Source: Allorhodopirellula heiligendammensis
GTDB taxonomy: Bacteria > Planctomycetota > Planctomycetia > Pirellulales > Pirellulaceae
Direction of reading: 5' to 3'
Assembly (NCBI RefSeq): GCF_007860105.1
Contig: NZ_SJPU01000003.1
Coordinates: 62,001-126,000, forward strand
Length of the DNA: 64,000 nucleotides
A program made the translations under genes and the position numbers. Positions 28,374 to 36,533 of this stretch are shown here, in pieces. The notes under the pieces were generated by a model, which worked only from the letters and a program-made list of their open reading frames with translations, ran no database searches and was not told the origin of the DNA. Numbering within the stretch: the stretch's first letter is position 1; the number at the start of each line of letters is the position of its first letter.

Positions 28374-29288
28374 ATGGGCAGTCATCCCTATACACGATTC
28401 GAAGACCTTGTTCGCCTGCGTCATGCCGCCGGCGGGTTTTCGTTGTTACCGAAGCAGCCCGTCAGTAGCTTGCTCAGTGGCCAACATGCGTCACGGCTGC
28501 GTGGTCGAGGGATGATGTTCGAAGAACTGCGTGATTATCGGCCGGGTGACGATATCCGCCAGATGGATTGGAAGGCGACAGCGAGGTTGCGTAAACCTTA
28601 TATACGTGTCTACTCGGAAGAACGTGAGCGGACGGTTTTATTGGTTGTCGATCAACGGACGTCAATGTTTTTCGGTAGCGAGCGAACGACCAAGGCGACA
28701 GCCGCAGCCGAGGTCGCGGCTTTGGCTGCGTGGCGAGCAATCGATGGGGGCGACCGCATTGGAGCCATCGTGTTTGGCGACGATGAGACGTTGGAATTGC
28801 GGCCCCGACGCAGCCGAGAAAGCGTGCTGCACATCTGTCATGAAATCACACGCATGAACCAGCAGTTGTCCGCGGACCAGCTTGCGGAGGACTCGTCGAG
28901 GCGTCTCAATGATGCGTTGAGGCAGTGCGTCAATGTTGCCAAACACGATTGTCTCGTTGTTCTCGTCACCGACTATGCAGGCGACGATGATGAAACCCGA
29001 CGCCTAACCACCCAGTTGGCTTCTCATAACGATGTGTTGGCGTTTTTGGTCTACGATCCGTTGGGGATCCGTCTGCCTGCAAGGGGCCAACTGCACGCGA
29101 CCGATGGTAGTACCCAGTATTCGATTCCCTCGGGTCCGGAATTTGCGCAGTCTTTTGAAACCTCCTTTCGCGCTCGCTGTGATCAATTGCGAGAGCGACT
29201 CGGCGCGATCCGTGTTCCCATCGTGCCGATTTGCACCCATGAGCCGGTGGCTCGACAGATCTTGGCGGCAATGGGGGAACGACCGTGA
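28374..29288 (+). CDS. DUF58 protein of the MoxR/VWA operon
   Basis: The product is 304 residues. The DUF58 hallmark ELRDYRPGDDIRQMDWKATA is at about 52-71, followed by LLVVDQRTSMFFGS, a VWA-like MIDAS loop, and CLVVLVTDYAGDDD. DUF58 proteins are the usual direct partners of MoxR ATPases; the exact activity is unknown. It starts 12 bases after the MoxR stop and overlaps the DUF4381 gene by four bases (GTGA). There are no membrane segments, so it acts in the cytoplasm, unlike the two VWA proteins downstream. Confidence 0.94.
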   Translation: MGSHPYTRFEDLVRLRHAAGGFSLLPKQPVSSLLSGQHASRLRGRGMMFEELRDYRPGDDIRQMDWKATARLRKPYIRVYSEERERTVLLVVDQRTSMFFGSERTTKATAAAEVAALAAWRAIDGGDRIGAIVFGDDETLELRPRRSRESVLHICHEITRMNQQLSADQLAEDSSRRLNDALRQCVNVAKHDCLVVLVTDYAGDDDETRRLTTQLASHNDVLAFLVYDPLGIRLPARGQLHATDGSTQYSIPSGPEFAQSFETSFRARCDQLRERLGAIRVPIVPICTHEPVARQILAAMGERP

Positions 29289-29791
29289 ATGACTCCCATG
29301 ATGTTGGCAGCCTGGATAGTCTTCGCGATATTGTCGAGCTGTCACCTGTATCGTGGTGGCCGCCCGCTCCGGGGTGGTGGATTTTACTGGCACTGGCAAC
29401 TGCGCTGGTGTGCTTTGCCGTGTGGCGTTTTTGGCGAAACTGGCGTCGCAACGCCTACCGCCGTGCGGCGATCGCGGACTTAAGTTCAGCGACGAGCCCA
29501 GCACAGATTGCAGCGATCCTTAAACGCACCGCGCTGGTCGCCTACCCGCGGATAGATGTCGCGTCGATGACAGGGACACAGTGGTGTGACTGGTTGGCCA
29601 AGTCGAGTGGGGCTCCCGTGTCAAGCCGCGCCTCGCAACAACTGATATCGGGCGTTTTTCAGGAGGAGGAGGTAGCGAGTCTTCATGAGTTGAGTGAATT
29701 CGCGACGGCCTGGATTCATCACCACGTCGACGCTCGTTTCGCGACTGAAGATATCTGTGACGCAGGTACCGGGAGGCCGACCGAATGCTGA
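29285..29791 (+). CDS. DUF4381 membrane protein
   Basis: The product is 168 residues. After a short proline-rich lead (SPVSWWPPAPGWWILLAL) comes one transmembrane segment (about residues 30-50), then a cytoplasmic helical domain with YRRAAIADL and ALVAYPRIDVASMTGTQWCD. This is the DUF4381 pattern found only in MoxR/VWA operons. The start is a GTG overlapping the DUF58 stop codon, and the 3' end overlaps the start of the first VWA gene by seven bases. It probably anchors the soluble MoxR/DUF58 pair to the membrane VWA proteins. Confidence 0.88.
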   Translation: MNDSHDVGSLDSLRDIVELSPVSWWPPAPGWWILLALATALVCFAVWRFWRNWRRNAYRRAAIADLSSATSPAQIAAILKRTALVAYPRIDVASMTGTQWCDWLAKSSGAPVSSRASQQLISGVFQEEEVASLHELSEFATAWIHHHVDARFATEDICDAGTGRPTEC

Positions 29792-30858
29792 CCTTCGCCT
29801 ATCCATGGCTATTTTTGCTGACGCCCTTGCCCGTCCTGGTTTATTGGCTGGTGCCTCCGCGAACATCCAATGATGTTGCCGTTCGGACTCCGTTCTTCGA
29901 TCGCGTACAACAGGCGAGCGCGGGTCAACTGAGGACTGACGCGAGTGATCCGATGCGCAGCCCGCTAGTGATCTCCACTCTCGTGTGGCTGTTCATTTTG
30001 CTGGCACTGACGCGTCCACAATGGCTCGAACCACCGATTGAGAAGACAATCCCCACGCGAGACTTACTATTGTTGGTGGATTTATCGGGATCGATGGATG
30101 AAAAAGATTTCACGGGCACCGATGGTAAGCCGATCACCCGATTAGCGGCAGTGAAAGAAGTATTGGGTGATTTTCTGATTCGTCGCAAAGGCGACCGCGT
30201 GGGTTTAGTCGTGTTTGGAAATTCGCCATTTCTGCAGGTTCCTTTCACAACCGATTTAGAACTGTGTCAGCAATTGCTCGATGAGACCGCCGTGCGGATG
30301 GCGGGTCCGAGGACCGCATTGGGGGACGCGATTGGATTGGGGATTCATCTGTTCGACAATAGTGACGCTCCTGCCAAGACGATCATTGCCTTGACCGATG
30401 GCAACGACACAGCGAGCTCGGTACCGCCCGTCGAGGCGGCCAGGGTGGCGAAAGATCGCGGGATCAAAATCAACACGATCGCGATGGGTAACCCCCAGAC
30501 AGTCGGAGAGGAGAAACTCGATCAGGTATCGTTGCGCTCGGTGGCTCAGGAAACCGGCGGCAACTTTTTCCTCGCTCTGGATCGGTCGCAACTTGTCAAT
30601 GTTTATGCGGAACTGGACAAAATCGAAACGCGAAAAGTGAAGACAGTCAGCTTCCGCCCGCGACGCGATCTGTATTATTGGCCCCTTTCAGCGGCCGTGT
30701 TGGTCTCCCTGGCCGGTCACATTTGGCTGCTGTGGACCAATCGTCGGGATACCACGGCGAGTTCATCGCCGATGCGATTGAAGGTAAATCCGCGAACCTT
30801 TGAGCTGGAGACCATTGAGTTGACTCCTGCCCGCGGGGAGGTCAACCATGCTGGCTAA
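29785..30858 (+). CDS. VWA-domain membrane protein (BatA-like)
   Basis: The product is 357 residues. Two transmembrane segments at the N-terminus (about 6-25 and 60-78) and one near 310-330 frame a periplasmic or cytoplasmic VWA domain. The MIDAS site is intact: DLSGS at 99-103, Thr in AGPRTALGDA and ALTDGND at 202-208. This is the BatA/BatB layout. VWA domains bind a divalent metal and a protein ligand, and their assembly is assisted by MoxR. Its start overlaps the DUF4381 gene and its end overlaps the next VWA gene, so all are translationally coupled. Confidence 0.93.
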   Translation: MLTFAYPWLFLLTPLPVLVYWLVPPRTSNDVAVRTPFFDRVQQASAGQLRTDASDPMRSPLVISTLVWLFILLALTRPQWLEPPIEKTIPTRDLLLLVDLSGSMDEKDFTGTDGKPITRLAAVKEVLGDFLIRRKGDRVGLVVFGNSPFLQVPFTTDLELCQQLLDETAVRMAGPRTALGDAIGLGIHLFDNSDAPAKTIIALTDGNDTASSVPPVEAARVAKDRGIKINTIAMGNPQTVGEEKLDQVSLRSVAQETGGNFFLALDRSQLVNVYAELDKIETRKVKTVSFRPRRDLYYWPLSAAVLVSLAGHIWLLWTNRRDTTASSSPMRLKVNPRTFELETIELTPARGEVNHAG

Positions 30859-31777
30859 TTTTCATTTTATCCGTCCGTACTGCCTCTTGTTCATTCCGGT
30901 CGTCATCCTGGTGTGGTGGCTGGTACGTCGGGCTCACGATCCACTGCGTGGTTGGCGGTCTTCAATGGATCACGAACTCCTGACAGCCCTGACTGTAGGG
31001 GATACCACACGTGACAGATGGCGCAGCGTGGTAGTACTGGTCGCATGGTTGCTGGCAACTATTTCCGTGGCGGGGCCGACATGGCATCTGGAACCCTCGC
31101 CCTTTTCAGATGATCCGGTTCCGCTGCTGCTGCTGCTGCTAGCGGACGAGTCCATGGACCAGGACGACCTGGCCCCGAGCCGGATGGAGCGAGCTCGATT
31201 GAAGGTAGCTGATATTGCGAACAGTCGCAAAGGTCAGCCGCTCGGGTTAATCGCTTACGCTGGCACGGCGCACCTCGTGTTACCACCGACACGCGATACT
31301 TCGGTGGTTGCGACCATGGCTGCCGAAATCAGTCCAGCTATCATGCCCAAAGACGGTAATTCTCTCATCGACGCGTTGCAGCTTGCCAGTCGAACGCTTC
31401 AACAGAGTGGCGGCTCGGTGATTGTGATCGCCGACGGCGTGCCTGTGGAAGGTGCCGCGGCATTGACGAGGTTTCAGCAATCAAGCTCGCTACCTGTACA
31501 GATACTGGAGGTGGCACCAGCTGATTCTGCCGATGCATCTGCAATGGATGCGGCGGCAGCAGCATTGAAGGCGAGAGTGGTTCGGATCACCCCGGATGAC
31601 GAGGACGTGCGAGGATTGATACGTGATGCCGCACGCTCTCCACGAACTGTGGCTGCGGCGGATCGTGGAACCCGCTGGGCCGAATCCGGCTGGTGGCTTG
31701 TGCCGGTTCTTTGCGTCCTAACGCTAGTCTCGTTTCGCCGCACGGTCTCGAATGTTCTCCAGGAGCGGGACTCATGA
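30848..31777 (+). CDS. Second VWA-like membrane protein with altered MIDAS
   Basis: The product is 309 residues, related in plan to the preceding VWA protein: N-terminal transmembrane segments (about 10-26 and 60-76), a VWA-like domain and a C-terminal transmembrane segment. The MIDAS motif is altered. The first motif reads DESMD (100-104) in place of D-x-S-x-S, and the usual T-D pair reads IADGVP. It may not bind metal. A leucine run (VPLLLLLLADES) precedes the site. It overlaps the gene before by 11 bases and the TPR gene after by four. It fits the BatB position. Confidence 0.85.
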   Translation: MLANFHFIRPYCLLFIPVVILVWWLVRRAHDPLRGWRSSMDHELLTALTVGDTTRDRWRSVVVLVAWLLATISVAGPTWHLEPSPFSDDPVPLLLLLLADESMDQDDLAPSRMERARLKVADIANSRKGQPLGLIAYAGTAHLVLPPTRDTSVVATMAAEISPAIMPKDGNSLIDALQLASRTLQQSGGSVIVIADGVPVEGAAALTRFQQSSSLPVQILEVAPADSADASAMDAAAAALKARVVRITPDDEDVRGLIRDAARSPRTVAAADRGTRWAESGWWLVPVLCVLTLVSFRRTVSNVLQERDS

Positions 31778-32367
31778 AACTAATGGCAACAATGCTGCTG
31801 ATCGGTGCGTTCACGTGGTCGGATCTTTGGTTTTCTCCCGACCAACGAGGACAGCGACTGATGCGTGACGGTGAGTTCGCTCAGGCCGCTGCTGCGTTCC
31901 AGGATCCAATGCGGCAAGGCATTGCATGGTTTCGCGCGGGCGAGTTTAAAAAAGCGGAGCAATCCTTTCGACGGCTTTCAACTCCCGACGCGATCTATAA
32001 CCGTGGCAATTGCCAGGTGATGCAAGGCAAATATGAGGCCGCTGTTGAGACCTACGATCGTGCACTCAAGCGGCAGCCAGATTTTCCAGCTGCCACAACC
32101 AATCGCGAGATTGCAGTCATCCGCGCCAAGCGAGTTGCGCAGGAAGGCGGCGATCTCGGGGATCAGCAGGAAGGTGCTGACGACATCACGTTCGACAAAA
32201 AGGAGCCGGGCGGCCAAGAGACGGTCGTGCAAGCGCAGCAACCAATCTCGAGTGCCGCCATGCAAGCGATGTGGCTCCGCCGCGTGCAAACAAAGCCAGC
32301 CGAGTTTCTCAAAGCAAAGTTTGCTTACCAAGATGCATTTGCCGGCACGCAGGGAGATTCCAAATGA
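31774..32367 (+). CDS. TPR protein (BatC-like)
   Basis: The product is 197 residues. The N-terminus is hydrophobic (MKLMATMLLIGAFTWSDLWF), a signal or anchor, and then TPR helices follow: GQRLMRDGEFAQAAAAFQDP, GEFKKAEQSFRRLSTPDAIY, GNCQVMQGKYEAAVETYDRA, LKRQPDFPAATTNREIAVIR. The C-terminal part is charged and probably disordered. TPR proteins of this type sit in the BatC position of VWA operons and may bring the VWA subunits together. The start overlaps the VWA stop (ATGA), which is why I take 31774; its stop overlaps the next gene by four bases. Confidence 0.88.
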   Translation: MKLMATMLLIGAFTWSDLWFSPDQRGQRLMRDGEFAQAAAAFQDPMRQGIAWFRAGEFKKAEQSFRRLSTPDAIYNRGNCQVMQGKYEAAVETYDRALKRQPDFPAATTNREIAVIRAKRVAQEGGDLGDQQEGADDITFDKKEPGGQETVVQAQQPISSAAMQAMWLRRVQTKPAEFLKAKFAYQDAFAGTQGDSK

Positions 32368-33647
32368 CAGAGTTGCGTGGGACTTTTTTGCTGCTAGCAC
32401 TGATTGGGCCAGTATCGAGTTGGGCTGAGCAAAGTTCGGTCGAGGCATCGATCGAAAAGAAGTCAGCCTGGACGGGGGAGGCCGTGCCGCTGACGATAAA
32501 GCTGTTCTCGCCGGGGCCATTCGATGGCACGCCAGCCTTCGATATTCCTCAACTACCACTCACTGCCATTATCAAGACCTCTGGCAGCCCGATTGTGCAA
32601 AGCGAGGAAATCGACGGAGATTCCTGGTTTAGCCAACAGTATGAGTTCGTGATCTATACCCAACGTGAGGGCGAAATCGTGCTTCCCTCATTCCAAGTTC
32701 GCTTTGAGGGAAAGAGAACATTCACGGGCGACGCTGAGCCGATGCAGGGCAACACGAGCGAACTGCGGTTCCAGTCCAAGCGACCTCCTGGTACGCGTGA
32801 ACTTGGATTTGTTGTCGCAGTGTCTGCGTTAGAAATTTCACAGCAATGGAACCCCGATTCGGACAGCCCCATTAAGGCGGGTGACGTGATTGAACGAAAA
32901 ATTTCGCGTCATGCCGACGGCACCACTGCGATGATGTTTAACCCGATCGAGCCCGCCGCACCCGAGGGGATTCAGGTATATCCCTCCGACCCCGTCGTGC
33001 AGGACGATACAGAGCGGGGGGCATCCCAGGCCGAAAGAGTCGATACGATCAAGTATCAGTTCCCGCGCGGCGGCACGTTTGAATTGCCGGACATCACTCT
33101 GACATGGTGGGACACGAAGAACAGCTCACTGCAACGCCAAACGTTGGCGGGACGATCGGTCGAGGTTGTTGCTGCACCGCCAGTAGCCGCTGTGCCCACA
33201 TCATCTTGGCGGGGAAGATTGAGCTGGATTTTCATATCGATCGCAGCAATGGGTATCCTGGGATGGTTGATCCGTAAACCGGTAGTGGCAGCCATTTCCC
33301 GGTGGCATGCCGTGCGAAATAGCCCAGAGCGACTTGCCGCCAGACGATTGGGTTCCGCGTGCCAGTCGAACGATGCGCCAGCGGCCTACATGGCTTGGAT
33401 GGATTGGCAGTTGGCCATGGAGGCATCCGATCCGACTTGGCAGACTCGGTTGCCAGTCGCGCTTGCCAAGGAGTTTCGCAGCCAATGCGACGTCCTCACT
33501 GGTGAGCTCTATGCAAGCCATAAAGCCGAATCTCGTTGGGACGGCCCAGCGTTCATCGAAGTTTTTAAGCGTGTCTGCCACGCGCTCACTCAACCTGCCG
33601 GATCACAGGGTGCTCCTCCCGCACTTCCCAAACTCAACCCGACCTAG
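32364..33647 (+). CDS. BatD-like membrane protein
   Basis: The product is 427 residues. A signal peptide (ending near SSWAEQ) precedes a large region of beta-sandwich domains (SSVEASIEKKSAWTGEAVPL, VRFEGKRTFTGDAEPMQGNT, KAGDVIERKISRHADGTTA), then GTFELPDITLTWWDTKN, a transmembrane segment at about 310-330 (WIFISIAAMGILGWLI) and a cytoplasmic helical tail. This is the BatD plan. Its start is fixed by the ATGA overlap with the TPR gene. It closes the seven-gene operon; a weak hairpin follows about 30 bases later. Confidence 0.88.
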   Translation: MTELRGTFLLLALIGPVSSWAEQSSVEASIEKKSAWTGEAVPLTIKLFSPGPFDGTPAFDIPQLPLTAIIKTSGSPIVQSEEIDGDSWFSQQYEFVIYTQREGEIVLPSFQVRFEGKRTFTGDAEPMQGNTSELRFQSKRPPGTRELGFVVAVSALEISQQWNPDSDSPIKAGDVIERKISRHADGTTAMMFNPIEPAAPEGIQVYPSDPVVQDDTERGASQAERVDTIKYQFPRGGTFELPDITLTWWDTKNSSLQRQTLAGRSVEVVAAPPVAAVPTSSWRGRLSWIFISIAAMGILGWLIRKPVVAAISRWHAVRNSPERLAARRLGSACQSNDAPAAYMAWMDWQLAMEASDPTWQTRLPVALAKEFRSQCDVLTGELYASHKAESRWDGPAFIEVFKRVCHALTQPAGSQGAPPALPKLNPT

Positions 33648-33673
33648 CGACTTCCAGTTTCGCAAGGCTGAAC

Positions 33674-33695
33674 CAATCGCCATCGCTGGTGATTG
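33674..33695. terminator. Weak bidirectional hairpin between converging operons
   Basis: CAATCGCC, six-base loop, GGTGATTG form an 8-bp stem with one G-T pair between the BatD and the PhnX-like genes. No T-run follows. It could still slow transcription from both sides. Confidence 0.3.
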
Positions 33696-33730
33696 ATGCT
33701 CCTTAATAGGCTTTTGCTGTCGATTTGAGT

Positions 33731-34405
33731 TCAACCGAGAACGTGTGGTAATAACTCGCTGAGATGATTGATCACTGCCGTTGGGGTCGCGTTGAGCAGC
33801 TGCGTTTGCGTTTGTGCGCCGGTCGTGATGCCAAAGGTCATTCCGCATTTCGCATTCTTGCCCTCTTCAATATCAATCTCGCTGTCGCCTACTTTGACAA
33901 CCGCGCGAGCGTCCTTTACTCCCGTGGCAGACATCGCTTGGAAAATCATATCAGGAGCCGGCCGTCCATTCTGAACGTCGCTCGCGGTGATCAATCCGTC
34001 GATATCTGCGCCGATCGTCCAGCCAATCTTGTCAATCAGGCCTTTCGCTGTGACTCGGTCGTAGCCAGTATTTAGTACGACCTTAATCCCTCGTTTCCGT
34101 AACGCCACAAAGACTTCGGTTGTACCGGGTTGCGGTCGGACATGCAGGACCGCGTATGCTTGGGCGAGCCGCTGTTGGAAGTCCGCGAAGATGGCTGCCA
34201 CCTCGTCTGCTGAGTGCTGGTTTCCATCGGTAGCCAAAACGTCGCGGATCGCTTGTGATTTTTCCTTGCCAGCTCCAGCCGTCTGAACTTGGTCCTGGGT
34301 AAATGCATATCCAGCAGCGTTGATTGCTTGGCGAACGGTTTTGTAGACGACGTTATCTTCATCGACAGTGGTGCCAGCCATGTCGAATACAATCAATTCA
34401 ATCAT
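33731..34405 (-). CDS. PhnX-like HAD hydrolase (phosphonatase-like)
   Basis: The product is 224 residues. HAD motif I is FDMAGTTVDEDN, with the Ala-Gly seen in phosphonatases instead of the common Asp-Gly. It has a cap segment GAGKEKSQAIRDVL that aligns with the MGxxKxxxI loop which in PhnX supplies the Schiff-base lysine (candidates Lys47 and Lys49), motif II LNTGYD, motif III Lys in RPAPDMIFQ and motif IV KVGDSEIDIEEGKNA. Phosphonatase hydrolyses phosphonoacetaldehyde to acetaldehyde and phosphate. The PhnX-like subgroup often lacks the lysine, so its substrate may differ. It is the last gene of an operon with the PhoD-like and alcohol-dehydrogenase genes. Its start at 34405 overlaps the upstream gene by eight bases. 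Confidence 0.85.
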   Translation of the reverse strand: MIELIVFDMAGTTVDEDNVVYKTVRQAINAAGYAFTQDQVQTAGAGKEKSQAIRDVLATDGNQHSADEVAAIFADFQQRLAQAYAVLHVRPQPGTTEVFVALRKRGIKVVLNTGYDRVTAKGLIDKIGWTIGADIDGLITASDVQNGRPAPDMIFQAMSATGVKDARAVVKVGDSEIDIEEGKNAKCGMTFGITTGAQTQTQLLNATPTAVINHLSELLPHVLG

Positions 34406-36533
34406 TGTCCAATTTCTTTTCACGCGAATGTTGCGAGCCGGATGCTGGCTCATTGTGTTGTGTGAAGACCGACTCGATTTCTTGTTGACTAAGCGCACGT
34501 TCCCATACTGCGACTTCGTCGACCCAGCCATCGAAGTTGCGTCCCACCGCGTCGCGGTGACCGCCGATTACCAACCCACCGAACTCGGCGGCAGGTCCAG
34601 AGACAGGCAATTGGTTTGATGCAGCTCGTTTACCATCGATGTAGAGGTTGATTTGCTTTGAATCAAATGTGAATAACACGTGAGTCCAGCGGTCGAGGAG
34701 CTGTTCGCGATCAATCAAGAAGTCAAATGGACCCTGCGCGAGAGTCGTGGGTGCCATTTGAGATTGCGCTGGTTTCAACGTAACGGTATGCAATTGCAAA
34801 TTAACTTTACCTTCGTCCGCTGCTGCCGCGCGGAGCCCCAGTGACAAATGCCATGCCGTTTTGGGGCTGGGATGACCTTCGGCAGTACTCTCCAGCAAAA
34901 AGTGTCGGTCCGTCGATTCTGCACCTGGCAGACTTTCAGGCTTGAACCAGAGCGAGACGGTGTGGGCGTCTGAGTTATCATCCAGAAAGCTTCGCTGAAC
35001 CGTCACGGATTGCTGTTGGTCACGATGCAGGCGAACGGCTCCGCCGCGGATCCCTCCCTCTGCGAAGATCGCAGCACCATGGTGTGAAACGGCGTCGATG
35101 CGATTTCCCAAGATGGAATCGTTTTCAAAGCCATCATCGAAGTGCCAGTTCGCTCGCAATGAGTTTTGCAATCCTTGAGGGAGTTCTCGCGGTGTCATCT
35201 CGCTGAGCCTTAACTCGACGCGGCGATTGACCTTTCCATCGGTTTGCCGATACTCGGCGATCAGGTGAGGCTCCTCACCGGTTCCGTCTGCGGTCAGAGT
35301 GAGGAATTGCCAGCCTTCGACTAAGGACCACTCCAGCGATGGGTGATAGACATCCAGTTCTGTGATGGTGCGAGTGTGGCCAGGTGAGATGACGAAATCG
35401 TGAAGGTTGTAGCCAACCCGTTGTGGGTGGACGAGGTGTCGGGACACGTGGATGTCCCCACCCAATAATGTGACACCCGAAATTTGCTCTTCGGCGACGA
35501 AATCTAACAACGCGTCCCGTTCGTACCAGTAGGTAAACATGTCGTCGATCTCTCTGTTCTTCTTATCCTGCCAGACGGAGCCAAGTGCGATCACCTTGAA
35601 GGGCGCTTCGGACGCTTTCAGTCCACTGAGCAACCAGGTCCATTGGTCGGCACCAAAGCATGTCGTCTCCGCCGGATCGACTGGCGACGGTTCGGTTTGA
35701 GAGAAATAACGTGGATCCAGTAGGAAAACTTCAATCATGCCTAGATCAACTTTATGATAGACGCCCTCGCGGCCATTGCCATACTGAGTATGTGCGCGAT
35801 AGTCGACGAATCCCCTCCGCGTGTTGGGCTTGCCAGATATCATATTCAGACCATTGCCGTTATTGCGGCCAAAGTCATGATCGTCCCAGACACCAATGGT
35901 CGGCGTGTGCGTCGCCAACGATGCTAGGTCCGGCATTTGCAGAAACATCCGATGCCGCTGGCGGACAACATTCAAGTCAGAATTGTCGATGTATGGCGTG
36001 TCCCCCATCAAGCACAACGTATTCACGCCCAAGGACTCCATCTCGTTCCAAATGCCATTGGGCTCAATGTCGACGCAGGATACAAAACCAACGGTGACGC
36101 AGTGTCCCTCACGGGCGGGACTGGCTGTGGTGAACCTGTGCTTGGGACCGGGGGCAATCAGCGTCCTGGTCGGACTGCCGAGAGCATCGATTTGGTAGCG
36201 ATAAGTAGTCGCCGGGGTGAGACTATTGACAGTGAACTTGGCGACGTGGTCCGTGCTCTCGTCAGCCAATGATTCGACGATCGAAACAACGCTGCCACTC
36301 TCGGACAGTACAGTCAGCTGCAGTTTTTGTTCCTCACCACTCGGCCGGTAAAGCAAATGGGCAGTAGTCGCCTCTACCGTACCCACAAGTGGCCCAACGA
36401 CCTCATTGGCACGTACATGCCAATGCGGCGGAAAGATCCAGGCGAGGCAGAAACTCAGCACGAAAAGCATCCACTCTGGTATGCGAAATAACATGACCGT
36501 GCGTTGCAAACTTACTCGCTGGTTTATGATCAT
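34398..36533 (-). CDS. PhoD-like phosphoesterase fused to a LamG domain
   Basis: The product is 711 residues. A signal or anchor segment (about 12-35) is followed by a fibronectin-like PhoD N-domain (about 45-135), a metallophosphoesterase core with GDTPYIDNSD, GVWDDHDFGRNNG and LGGDIHVSRH, and a C-terminal LamG/concanavalin domain (about 500-705: HTVSLWFKPESLPGAES, FDSKQINLYIDGKRAAS, GWVDEVAVWERALSQQEIES). PhoD enzymes are Ca/Fe-dependent phosphodiesterases. The LamG suggests it acts on a phosphate ester carried by a glycan or cell-wall polymer. The ATGA overlap with the alcohol-dehydrogenase stop fixes the start. It would release phosphate or phosphonate esters for the neighbouring genes. 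Confidence 0.87.
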   Translation of the reverse strand: MIINQRVSLQRTVMLFRIPEWMLFVLSFCLAWIFPPHWHVRANEVVGPLVGTVEATTAHLLYRPSGEEQKLQLTVLSESGSVVSIVESLADESTDHVAKFTVNSLTPATTYRYQIDALGSPTRTLIAPGPKHRFTTASPAREGHCVTVGFVSCVDIEPNGIWNEMESLGVNTLCLMGDTPYIDNSDLNVVRQRHRMFLQMPDLASLATHTPTIGVWDDHDFGRNNGNGLNMISGKPNTRRGFVDYRAHTQYGNGREGVYHKVDLGMIEVFLLDPRYFSQTEPSPVDPAETTCFGADQWTWLLSGLKASEAPFKVIALGSVWQDKKNREIDDMFTYWYERDALLDFVAEEQISGVTLLGGDIHVSRHLVHPQRVGYNLHDFVISPGHTRTITELDVYHPSLEWSLVEGWQFLTLTADGTGEEPHLIAEYRQTDGKVNRRVELRLSEMTPRELPQGLQNSLRANWHFDDGFENDSILGNRIDAVSHHGAAIFAEGGIRGGAVRLHRDQQQSVTVQRSFLDDNSDAHTVSLWFKPESLPGAESTDRHFLLESTAEGHPSPKTAWHLSLGLRAAAADEGKVNLQLHTVTLKPAQSQMAPTTLAQGPFDFLIDREQLLDRWTHVLFTFDSKQINLYIDGKRAASNQLPVSGPAAEFGGLVIGGHRDAVGRNFDGWVDEVAVWERALSQQEIESVFTQHNEPASGSQHSREKKLDND

